NCBI GenBank assembly: GCA_028583415.1
Contig: CM053267.1
Span: 372,001 to 436,000, forward strand
Length of the DNA: 64,000 nucleotides
From: Protea cynaroides
Lineage: Eukaryota > Streptophyta > Magnoliopsida > Proteales > Proteaceae
Direction: 5' to 3'
This document shows, in pieces, positions 54,243-64,000 of this stretch (position 1 is its first letter; each line of letters opens with the position of its first letter). A model generated the notes under the pieces. It was not told where the DNA came from and made no database searches. It worked only from the letters and a program-made list of their open reading frames with translations. The position numbers were made by a program, and so were the translations under genes.

Positions 54243-55484
54243 ATGTCTGGAAGAAGAGTAACCAGACAGAGCCAAAATGCAGTTCCACCACCACCACCTG
54301 TGGAGGAAACTAGCCAGGAGAATGTATATGTCCCAGGAAATCCAGATCAGGCAAATCCTATAAATTTTCCACCTCCACCACCGGAACTAGCAACCGTAGT
54401 TATGAACCTAGCTCAGCAGCTGCAACAGATGCAACACGCACAGGCTCAGATACAGGTTGCAATGGGAATCATGTTCCAGGCTGCTCATGCTACACCCATG
54501 CAGACGGGACAAGCCAGTGCAGCACCGGTGGGTAACCACCCAGCACCTCAGACACCTCAACAACCTGCTGCACAAATTCCAGTACCCGATCTGGAAGCAG
54601 CTCAGGTTAATTATCAATATCCACAACCTATGTTTGGGGCATATCCCCAAAATCAGATGGATCACTCTCGACTGGTTGAGAGATTTTTCAAGATGAAGCC
54701 CAGGGAATTTAACGACAAACCGTCTGATCCGTTATGGCCAGCACACTGGATAGACGAGATGGAGAGAAATTTCCTCATGATGACTATTACAGAGGAAGAA
54801 AAAGTATTATGTGCCACCTTCATGCTAAAGGGTGACGCACATCATTGGTCGAAATTGGCTAGGGCTTACTTATTGACCAAGCACGCCGTACTGACTTGGG
54901 CTGTTTATAAAGAAGCTTTCTTTGAGAAATATTTTCCACGAAGCTTCAGAGATTCTATGGAGAAGGAGTTCCTGAGTCTATATCAGGGACAGATGTCAGT
55001 GGATGCATATCAACAGCGTTATGAAGAGCTGTTTTTCTTCGCACCACTTAGTATGCAGGAAGAAGACACCAAAACCCGTAGGTTCATCACGGGACTGAGA
55101 GGAAGCATCAGAGAGCACGTTCTGGGCTTAGAAAAGAAGATTTATAATGAAGCTGTCCAAATCGCTCGAGTTATTGAATCAAGCTAGAAGGAGAGTTATT
55201 TCACATAGAACCAGGGTATCAAAAGGCCAGCAGGAAATTCTTACAACGGAGGCAATAACAGGACATATAAGCCTTTTCGCCCTCAGAATTTTACTACTGC
55301 AACCAAGACTACTCCAGTAGCTCAACCTCAGCCAAAGCCAAATTCTGAAAGCCCAAAGTGTTATAACTGCAACCAACCGGGACATATGGCAAGGGAGTGC
55401 CCTAAGCCCAAGAAGCAGTTACATCAAGGACGGGTATATGCTGTTACATCCGAGGATGCTGTCGCATCACCCGATGTGGTCACA
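54243..55484 (+). pseudogene. Element C Gag, one or two in-frame stops near the C-terminus
   Basis: Starts MSGRRVTRQSQNAV, with Pro-rich and Gln-rich segments, capsid (PREFNDKPSDPLWPAHWIDE, FFEKYFPRSFRDSMEKE, YQQRYEELFFFAP), then TAG at 55185 and another near 55207. Beyond these it continues to a complete zinc knuckle CYNCNQPGHMARECPKPKKQ. An alternative upstream ATG at 54204 is in frame but lies before a possible acceptor GATTTTCAG. Confidence 0.88.
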
Positions 55485-55554
55485 GTATGACTGAAACTTT
55501 TTAAAGTTGTAATTACATTGTATGAGCATGTAGACTAAGTAAAATAAATCACAG
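55485..55554 (+). other. Probable intron between gag and protease in element C
   Basis: GTATGA at 55485, GACTAAG branch-like motif near 55532, AAATCACAG at 55546-55554, 70 bases. C lost one G at the donor compared with B (CACA/GTATGA instead of CACAG/GTATGA), so splicing at this donor would shift the frame by one. Unspliced Gag stops at the second codon of the intron. Confidence 0.6.
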
Positions 55555-58500
55555 GTATCGTACCTATAAATGGCGTACCCGCCAGAGTACTCTTTGATTC
55601 AGGAGCTACTCATTCATTTATATCTGTGTCATTCGGAAAGAAGATAAATTTACCCATCAAAACATTAGACTACAAATTACTTGTACGGGCACCGATGGGG
55701 TTAGAAGTGGAATTAGAGAAAGGTTATGGACCATGTCCAGTTCTCATTGGTGAGAAAACCTTAGATGCAACCTTGATACAACTTGAGATGGCAGACTTTG
55801 ACGTCATCTTGGGAATGGACTGGTTAGCTCGGCATTCTGCAAACCTATTATGCTCCGAAAAGAAGCTAACATTTAAAGACAAAGAAGGAGCAGAATTTAG
55901 TTTTTCGAGAACCAAACTTCCCCGTAGACGCAAGCTCATACTCTCAGCACTAAAGGCTAAGAAATGCCTTGAGAAGGGGGCAGTCGGATATCTAGTATCA
56001 GTGGTTGACCTAACCAAGGAAGCACCACAAATGGAAGATAATGAAGTCATGCGGGACTATCCCGACGTATTTCCAGAGGAACTCCCAGGATTACAACCCG
56101 ACCGAGCCATAGAGTTTGTGATAGAGCTTGTACCTAGAGCCGCACCAGTATCAAAAGCACCTTACAGAATGGCTCCTACTGAACTAAAGGAACTGAAAGT
56201 GCAACTACAGGAACTGCTGGACAAGAGTTATATTTGACCCAGTATATCACCATGGGGAGCACCGGTGTTATTCGTGAAGAAGAAGGACGGTAGCGTTCGA
56301 TTATGCATCAACTATCGGGAGCTGAATAAATTGACAATCAAGGATCGATATCCACTACCTCGGATCGATGACTTGTTCGATCAGTTGCAAGGAGCAAATG
56401 TATTTTCTAAGATCGATCTTCGATCGGGCTATCATCAATTGAAGATTAAAGAGGGTGATATTCCTAAGACAGCTTTCAGGACCAGATACAGACATTATGA
56501 GTTCTTGGTCATGTCTTTTGGATTAACAAACGCACCAGCAACTTTTATGGAGCTTATGAACCGGGTCTTTCATGATATGTTGGATACGTCGGTTATAGTA
56601 TTTATTGATGATATATTGGTATACTCCAAGGACGAAGAAACTCATATCAAGAACCTAAACGCCACCCTACAGCATTTAAAGAAAGAGAAGCTATATGCCA
56701 AATTTTCAAAGTGTGAGTTTTGGCTAAGTGAAGTCGCCTTCTTAGGCCATGTAGTATCCGCTGAAGGAATCAAAGTGGACCCCAGCAAGGTCGAGGCTAT
56801 TGTAAAGTGGGAAGCACCAAAGAGCGTTTCAAAAATTAGAAGTTTTCTGAGTCTAGCTGGTTATTATCGGAGATTCGTAGAAGACTATTCCCGGATTACC
56901 ATACCTCTCACCGGTTTGACTAAGAAAGGTGAAAAGTTTGTGTGGACCGATAAATGTGAGAAGAGTTTCCAAACATTGAAGACCAGATTGATATCCGCTC
57001 TGATTTTGACTATTCCCATTCCAGGACAGACATTTACTTTATACACTGATGCGTCGGGACTGGGATTAGGATGTATGCTTATGCAAGGAGAGCAAGTAAT
57101 TGCTTATGCCTCGAGACAATTGAAGATACATGAGAAAAATTACCCCACCCATGATTTGGTGTTAGCGGCAGTAGTACATGCTGTCAAGATATGGAGACAT
57201 TACCTATACAGAGAGAAATTTCAGATTAAGTCGGACCATAAAAGTCTTACTTATTTATTTAATCAGAAGGAGTTGAATATGAGACAAACAAGATGGCTGG
57301 AACTATTGAAAGACTATGATTGTGATATCCAGCATCATCTGGGAAAAGCGAACGTAGTAGCGGATGCGTTAAGTAGAAAAGCAATGATAAAATCGCAAGG
57401 AGAGGTTAGCACAACTGCAACAATGTGTACTATCGGAATGGTATTCAATCACGGCAACGAGCAGTATGTGATAGACACAACGGATGGATCAGCCAACCAA
57501 GGATTTGTTCATCGGTTTTCGAACATGTTCGCTGCATTGAAGATTATACCGGATATAATGGATGAAGTGAAGATAGCTATCAAATCAGATCCTTATCTGA
57601 GAACAGTACAAGAAGATATCAAAAAAGGTAGGACTAACCCTGAGTTCACCTTGGACGAAGAGAAAGTATTGAAATATAAAGGAAGAATATGTGTACCCGA
57701 GACAGAAAGTGTAGACATTCGACACCGACTGAGAAAGAAGCCCATACCACCATCTATTCAATACATCCTGGAAGTACAAAAATGTATCATGATCTAAAGA
57801 AACTATATTGGTGGAGGGGAATGAAAGCAGATGTAGCCAAGTTCGTGTCTCAATGCCTAAATTATCAGAAAGTAAAGGCTGAACGACAAAGACCCGCAGG
57901 ACTGTTACAGCCACTATCGGAACCAGCATGAAAATGGGACTGCATCACTATGGACTTCATCACGGGACTACCACTGACTCCTCGAGTAGTTGACAAAGTT
58001 TGGGTGATTGTGGACCGTCTGACTAAAATAGCTCGCTTCATACCTATACGACCTCAGTATACACTGGAAAGGTTAGCAAAGCTGTATGTGGATAATATTG
58101 TTCGATTACATGGTGTTTCAGAAAGCATTGTGTCTGATAGAGATCCACGATTTACTTCCATGTTTTGGGAAGGATTGCAAAAGGCTATGGGTACAACGTT
58201 GAAGTTCAGTACTGCATTTCACCCACAGACAGAGGGACAGTCAGAGCGTACAATCTAGATTCTAGAAGATATGCTACGAGCATGTGTAATTGATTTCAAA
58301 GGATCATGGGATGAAAAGTTACCATTGATTGAGTTCACTTATAACAATAGCTATCAGGCTACTATACAGATGTCACCTTATGAAGCACTGTATGGCAGGA
58401 AGTGTCGAACTCCTTTGTTTTGGAATAAAGTTGGAGAACGTAGTATTGTTGGGCCAGAATTTATTGAAGAGACTTGTCGAGTGGTCGACATTATCAAGGA

Positions 58501-59044
58501 AAGAGTGAGAACAGCTCAGAATCATCATAAGAAATATGCAAATACTCGACGTAGAGATCTGGAGTTCGCCGTAGGTGATAGAGTATTTTTGAAGGTATCG
58601 CCTATGCGAGGATTGAAAAGGTTCGGACAGAAAGGGAAACTAAGTCCAAGATATGTCGGGCCGTATGAAATTCTAGCCAAGCGTGGTAAAGTGGCTTATC
58701 AGTTAGCACTACCACCATCTATGTCGAGTGTGCATGACGTATTTCACATTTCCCTATTGAAGAAGTATGTCAAGGATCCAACGCACGTGTTGACAGTAGA
58801 TTTACCAGATTTGACTGATTATTTGACATTTGAAGTAACACCAATAGAAATCACCAGCCGAAAGGTTCAACGTCTACGCAACCGAGATATCTATTATGTT
58901 AAGGTCACATGGAAAAATAGAGACATGGAAGAAATTACATGGGAAGAAGAAAATGCTATGCGAAAGCAATACCCTCACTTATTTGATTCAGAAGGTACGT
59001 ACAATTTTGAGGACGAAATTTTTATAAGTAGGGGGGAGTTGTAA
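55555..59044 (+). pseudogene. Element C Pro-Pol, broken by three stops and a frameshift
   Basis: Protease LFDSGATHSF (about 55596), RT with FGLTNAPATFMELMN and FIDD at 56601-56612, RNase H LYTDASGLGLG, integrase and a chromodomain-like C-terminus (VTWKNRDMEEITWEEE). TGA at 56235 replaces an Arg codon, TGA at 57929 a Trp codon, and TAG at 58256 a Gln codon. One base is missing near 57733. The integrase zinc-binding CLNC is CLNY. The last codons GEL-stop run through the polypurine tract into the LTR. Confidence 0.92.
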
Positions 59045-61345
59045 GACCCGTGTCAATCTAACCCGGTCTTACCACCTTGAACCAGGTTTACCCATCATGG
59101 TCGAGTCAAATGGACCAAGGGCATGAAGGAGATCGAGATCCCAGGTATCAAATCGACCCAAAAACACTTAAATTGGGGGAAGGGTCGCATACCCAGCCAA
59201 GGAGGGTCGGACCCCCCAAAACAGAAAGTCAGACCCTCAGTTTTGAAGGGAGGGTCGGACAACTTAGAGAACCTAGGGTCGACGGGATCATCGACCCTCC
59301 CATCGATTCTCAGTTGCCTCTGAAACTAAAATTAGGAAATTTCTTAATTTTCGATTTGGATTCTTTCCTAATCTCAAAGGGACTTATTTTAGGATGTTCC
59401 TACTCTATTTAAAGGACGTCCCTAAGCCTCTTTCACTCCTTTCACAACCCTAATTGAATTGAGAGAAAGAAAAGAGAAGGAAAAAAAAAGAAGAGAAGCA
59501 AGGAAAAGAATTTTGCCAAAAGAGAAGAGTTGCAGAGAAGGAGTATTCTTCTCAGGTATGGATACTAATTCCATGAGTTTCTACAGACCTTAGGTTAGAT
59601 ATTGATGAGAGTGTGATCTCGGAGAAACCCAAACCATTAACCCATGGTTAGGTTTTCATGGAAAACCATAAGAGAATGCATGAAAGCTATTTAGGTGGAT
59701 GATTCATGGTTCCAGACCATGGAATGAATGTTGAATGGAATGTAGGAGCAAGCCATAGGATCCCAAGCACGAAGAATGGACTAAAAGAGGGAAATTGACC
59801 AAAGTACACCGAGGGTCGCACCGAGGGTCGATGACCATCCGACCCTAGGTGATCCTAACTTTCGACCCTCAGTGTTCGGGAAGTTCAGATTCTGGGGAGG
59901 GTCGCACCCAGGGTCGATCAGGACTCCGACCCTACCTCCAACCCTCAGTTAACAGCATGGTTTTTAAATTGAGAATTTATTTTAATTAAATTCTATCGAC
60001 TTTGTTAGGTTTTCTAGCAATACAATAACAATATAAAATGATTCTAAAGCTTGGAAAAGTATCTATTAGCAAGCTAAGGTGAGGAAACAGAACTCTAAAC
60101 TAATTGGTTAATAACAAACTATTTTCTATTTTCTTGAGTCCAATGCCATGCTTGATTTTATGCGAATATATTTGTAATGTGCATACAACATGCCATCTAA
60201 TATTTCTATTACTTGTTCACGCATATTTATTTTATTGTTTATAACATGATGATGATGATGATGATAGGAATAGGCATGTGATTGTATGTGTATGGTTGGT
60301 GTACTTGATGCGAGCGAGTATCAAGGGAGGTGTGATGAGAACGTCAATAAACGTTAACCTTTGGCGGGTCTCAGCACTTTAGCTCTATCTCTAACTCAAG
60401 TCTTGTGCATTAGCATCATCGTATCGCCATTACTTTAGCAGAACTATTATGTTGTAGAGTATCAGGGGAGGTGGTCTCGGTCCTTGTAGTCTCCGACTCT
60501 ACCGGGGGGCCTTAGCTCTATCTCTATGGACATTCTGAGGGATGCTGGGGTGAGGCCTTGGATACACTGTTTGGCATTAGGATTGGTTAGTTGCGAGCCC
60601 AGTTTACAAGCCCTCGCTAACAGGGGCTTACGTGTTGGTATGGCACTATATAGCAATAAACGTTAACCTTTGTTATATAATGTTCATGATTAGGGTGGAT
60701 GGGGACGACGATAAACGTTAACCTTCGGGTAGACTTCCACACCCTGTGTATAGAGGCGGGGTCAATAAACATTAACCTTTGACCACCCAACCTTTCTATT
60801 GCGCATTGCAAACTATAAACTAGACCAAAGATATGAATTGATTGCATGCATATGTATTGTTGCATTGTTTTGTCTACTCACTGAGCCGTGATGTGTGCTC
60901 ACCCCTCGATGTCGATTTTTTTTAGTTGATGATGCAGGTTATATCGTTGAAGATTATATGAATGCTCCAGCATACGGGAACGTAGCGGCGATGGAAGCTA
61001 AAGCTGAAGTAGATACACATGACTCCTCTTGCGAGTGCAACTCATGTTTATTCAATTAGATATTTTTCTAGATTTATTTATTTGGATTTAATAAAGAATT
61101 GTATTTGATAATTATTTATGTCTCAGTTGATATAGAATAATTTTCTATTTAAATATTAATATCACAGTAGATTCTCAGTTAATTTTATTATAAGACTTCC
61201 GCTATTGTGTATTTACTCTGATTATGGTTATGGATGTATGGGATTCAGATAATATGGATATAGCCTACTCGAGATCCTGGTTGAACCGTTGGTTTGCTAG
61301 CGGTTCATCACACCATTCTGAATAGTGCGAAATTGGGGTGTGACA
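59040..61345 (+). repeat. 3' LTR of element C
   Basis: 2306 bp, closely matching 49354-51647. It includes an intact mini-ORF at 60958-61059 (same 102-base length, CECNSC conserved) and TATA at 59405-59415. Confidence 0.94.
60958..61059 (+). CDS. LTR-encoded short Cys-motif peptide, 33 residues (3' LTR of C)
   Basis: The acceptor GATGCAG/G is intact. The peptide is as in the 5' LTR with a few substitutions (AKAE for AEAE, SCLFN for SCIFD). In the 3' LTR it could serve as the last exon of a transcript from the element or from the LTR promoter. Confidence 0.5.
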   Translation: MNAPAYGNVAAMEAKAEVDTHDSSCECNSCLFN

Positions 61346-61425
61346 GCTATGGTCACCATTGCTGCGACCATACGGGTTTAATGTGCTTTCTTACTTCCAT
61401 TATGGATTCCTCCTCTTTGGTTAAG
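61346..61425 (-). mobile_element. Remaining part of LTR D after the C insertion
   Basis: It starts with the GCTAT duplication and continues the GCGACCATACGG array. Homology to LTR-type sequence is lost at about 61425, shortly before element E. Confidence 0.55.
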
Positions 61426-61478
61426 TGACATCGTTTGGGTTTATTGGCATGCAGAGCTTATAACACTGATACCAAACT
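61426..61478 (-). other. Short internal remnant with primer-binding site of element E
   Basis: Reverse-strand AAGTTTGGTATCAGTG next to the E LTR is a slightly decayed primer-binding site. The rest of E's internal region is missing, joined to truncated D. Confidence 0.55.
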
Positions 61479-63941
61479 TGTCACACCCCCAATTTATGAT
61501 ATGTAAAATTTTAGAACTGACTGAACCGACACACATTTTATGCTTGATTCAACCCAGAATCTCTTAAGTAGTGTCATGCCCATCTCAATCACATCACGAC
61601 CAACGTTATAGATAATTAATCAGAGTTATATAATTAGCAAAAATAATAAAGCAACTGAGCTTCTATTGATACTATAAATAATTAAATAACATTGCATCAG
61701 AATTAAATAGTACTTGTAAAAGTAAAGTGAAACTAAAATAAACAAAACTAAACTAAACTTAAGCATTCTTCAGCAATTGACACATCACCCATTGCTTCTT
61801 CTACTAGAACGCGCATGCATCACACTCACAGTCCGCATCATGTTCGTCTCCTTCCAAGCCTTGCACATCCATATACACCCTAGAAGAGACAGTCTGTGCA
61901 TTCACAAAATCAGCTACAGTGTTACCAGCAACATTCATTAAAAAGTTATGTACACAAGGGTGAGCTCTCCAACTTGAGCTCAATAAGAAAACAGACAGGC
62001 AAATGACAATATGCATGATCATATTATTATCCCTAGTTCACACTATTAGCCTGGTATAATGTATGTTATAGCTATGGGAAGGCCTAACCACACTCACCGA
62101 AGCTGGCCACAACCTCCATGCACAGGAGAGAATGGGGGTTCATCAGTCTACACCAATAGCCCTGGTGTTCCCATGCATCATCCCAGAGATAGACAATACT
62201 AGGGTAGAGGTTTAGCCAATGACCTGGCGACGAACATTCCAACACCTTCCCCTCTTCCCTTATCTGTACCACAACCTAATCCTTTGTTGGCTATCACATA
62301 CATGGGTTGCCACACTAGTCATCAGTCTACATGTCATCCCTTGTAGTTTCCTCACACACACCTAGTAGGAATCCCATTCCTGCCACCCCCCCAAGATGCT
62401 GTCATCCCGCTAGGGGTGCGAGAACATCACAAGCTAACCAATTAGTGAGTCGGATCCTACGGTCCTTGACCATTTCACCACTGCTCACGATGCACATTCA
62501 TATTCGCATACATTCACAATATTCGTAATAAAAAGATGCAAATGCATGCAAGCATAATAAAAGGATGACATGTTATCATAATCAATTCAATAAGTTTTCA
62601 GAAATAATCAAGTTAGAAACACATTCCACAATAGGAGAGGGGTACTGTTCCCTTACTTGAGATTTGTAGACAATTATTATTCCCAGTTAAAGGGTCACTC
62701 TTGGTCATGTACAGGTCACCTATTGTATGGGAATCTCATTAGTGACATTGTTTATTCGATCCAGCCTTAGACAGGGCTTTCTGGGGCTAACCGGTCATGA
62801 CTGATGGGTTTCAATTATCGAGATCGGTAGTCAAGACCGGATGCTCTCGGGAACCTTCCATTATCCCAACTGGTCGCAGGTCCTATCATAGGTATCGCGA
62901 CTAGATGTTAGGATAGATAGTTTCCCAGGGGCTTCCCAAATGTATACGGTTGCGTGTTCGATTGGGTATTTCATAATCGGTATATCGAAATCGGACCTTC
63001 TTCGAGGAGTTGGTCTGGGTTTTTCGTATTCGGGATTCCAACCATGGGTTTCCTGAGATGGAACTCCTTTGTGGAGTCCATGACCTGACATCCATATTGT
63101 ATTTTCCAATCCTACGCTAGGATTCATGAAGTTAAAATAAATCAATCACATTAGTTAGGGCCCACTATTTGAATTTCTACCAATTCATTCGAGGATCAAA
63201 TTCTACAAAACCTTCTCAATGCTCAGCCATTAATGGATGGTGGTTCCATTAATGGTTGATGAACCAAGGTCTTATTCTTCTTACTTGACCTAAGATCCAA
63301 TACAAAGGATAGCAGAGTTTACTTATAATGGTTTCGAGCTGCTAATCGATGGTATCAAAACCTGGTAATGATTCCCATGGAAATTCTTCTTCCCAGCCTC
63401 CTTTTTCTTCCTCCAACTTTCTCTTCTCTCCAAGAACGCATCAGAAATCTAGGGTTTGGAACGATACTCTGAGAGAGGTAGGGTTTTGGAGAGAGTTTTA
63501 AGGTTTAGGAGTTTCCTTCTTGGAGAGTTGGAGACTACAAGGGACTATCAATTGGCATCCTAAGGAGTCCCTTAAGTCTCCACCTCCTCAACCAACTCTA
63601 GATCAATTAGGAGTGATGTGGGACCCACTAGTGTTGTCCCTAGGTCCAGGGAATATTCCCACACTAACTAGAAATAGAGTTTTGAATTTGTCTTTTGCAG
63701 GTAGTTTGTCCAGGCTTTTTTGGTCGTGATGTCCGACTGAGACTTTTCGAGAATGGTAAATCAGGACAAGCGACTGGTTTTGAGAATGCTAAGTTCAAAA
63801 TTTTAAATTTTCATGGATTGGTTCATACCTGGTTCGAGCTGGTCTTCAAATTGACATGGGGTTGGGTTCCTTGACATTGGAAAACCTTGGCACGATAAGA
63901 AAATCTGAGTTAGGCTGGGTTTTTTGGGTGCGGGTTTTACA
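61479..63941 (-). mobile_element. LTR E, Tekay-type, diverged family
   Basis: It starts TGTCACACCCCC and ends GGGTTTTACA, 2463 bp. It has the conserved block (GAGCTCTCCAACTTGAGCTCA, 61963-61983), the mini-exon, and a minus-strand leader-like region near 63360-63500. Sequence differs strongly from A-D. The right flank shows no duplication because the left side is truncated. Confidence 0.75.
61804..61925 (-). CDS. LTR-encoded short Cys-motif exon (family E)
   Basis: Frame GNTVADFVNAQTVSS, then DVQGLEGDEHDADCECDACAF and stop at 61804. The acceptor is changed to GCTG/G. CxCxxC and the acidic region are kept despite strong DNA divergence. An upstream in-frame ATG (62022) would add a hydrophobic start, but that part is not conserved in other families. 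Confidence 0.45.
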
Positions 63942-64000
63942 GTGCACTACCCAGTTGTCTGCATCTGGCTTGAGTCTGAGAGGCTCTCTCTCTCTCTCTC
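63942..64000. other. Right flank ending in a (CT)n run
   Basis: The last 18-20 bases are a CT repeat cut by the window end. Nothing else is recognised. Confidence 0.6.

Larger units (their letters stand above)
49354..61345 (+). mobile_element. Tekay-type Ty3/gypsy element C, complete structure, inserted in LTR D
   Basis: LTRs are 49354-51647 and 59040-61345 (TGTAAGACC...GTGTGACA). The perfect duplication is GCTAT (49349-49353 and 61346-61350). Its internal order is PBS, antisense gene on the minus strand, gag, intron, pro-pol, polypurine tract. It belongs to the same family as B and H, in the opposite orientation to B. Coding regions have several stops and a frameshift, so it is not autonomous. 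Confidence 0.94.

Noticed and set aside
61804..62022. 72-codon ORF with hydrophobic N-terminus in LTR E as a secreted Cys-rich peptide
   Set aside because: The upstream part is not conserved in frame in other families. Only the exon after the acceptor-like site is, so the signal-like start is probably chance.

Overview
This window is nuclear DNA of a flowering plant. It holds one recognisable host gene inside a deep stack of transposable elements. The evidence is plant-type Ty3/gypsy (Tekay/Del chromovirus-like) and Ty1/copia retrotransposons, a plant LINE with a DUF4283-like ORF1, a piece of plant mitochondrial rps19, and a complete intron-containing HEI10 gene. I cannot name the species.

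Layout. 1-6746: LTR 'H' of a Tekay family, split by a 4.47-kb Ogre-like solo LTR 'G' (863-5333, 5-bp target duplication CCTAG). 6780-8800: decayed element 'I', an antisense-type gene remnant next to an LTR fragment. 8810-12230: HEI10, the dosage-sensitive meiotic crossover E3 ligase, with eight coding exons that join into an open 314-codon frame. 12231-43265: a four-level nest. A LINE lies beside the HEI10 3' end, a copia element (13126-41103, duplication GCCTT) inserted in the LINE, Tekay element 'A' (14999-36500, duplication GACAT) inserted in the copia, and Tekay element 'B' (23715-35678, duplication GGTTG) inserted in A's right LTR. Two foldback MITEs also sit in the LINE. 43951-47073: solo LTR 'F' (duplication AATTC), which swallowed a mitochondrial DNA fragment. 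47810-61425: LTR 'D', split by complete Tekay element 'C' (49354-61345, duplication GCTAT). 61479-63941: LTR 'E'.

The Tekay-type elements share an architecture that I think is the most interesting content. (1) Each long LTR (2.2-3.1 kb) looks like a mini-gene: TATA box, ATG-free leader exon, intron of about 1.35-1.4 kb, and a 3' exon encoding a short acidic peptide ending in a CxCxxC motif. This is seen in seven diverged LTR families. (2) Elements B and C, and remnant I, carry a gene of about 440-450 codons in antisense orientation between primer-binding site and gag, with its own 5'-UTR intron. (3) Family-specific arrays of short GGTC-core motifs flank the LTR promoter, and in B and C they also sit at the 5' end of the antisense gene. 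(4) A 70-90 bp intron sits exactly between gag and protease in A, B and C, so unspliced RNA would give Gag and spliced RNA Gag-Pol. Points 1-4 are read from the sequence. The regulatory roles are inference.

All retroelement proteins here are broken by stops or frameshifts, mostly C-to-T type. HEI10 is the only host gene that appears functional.
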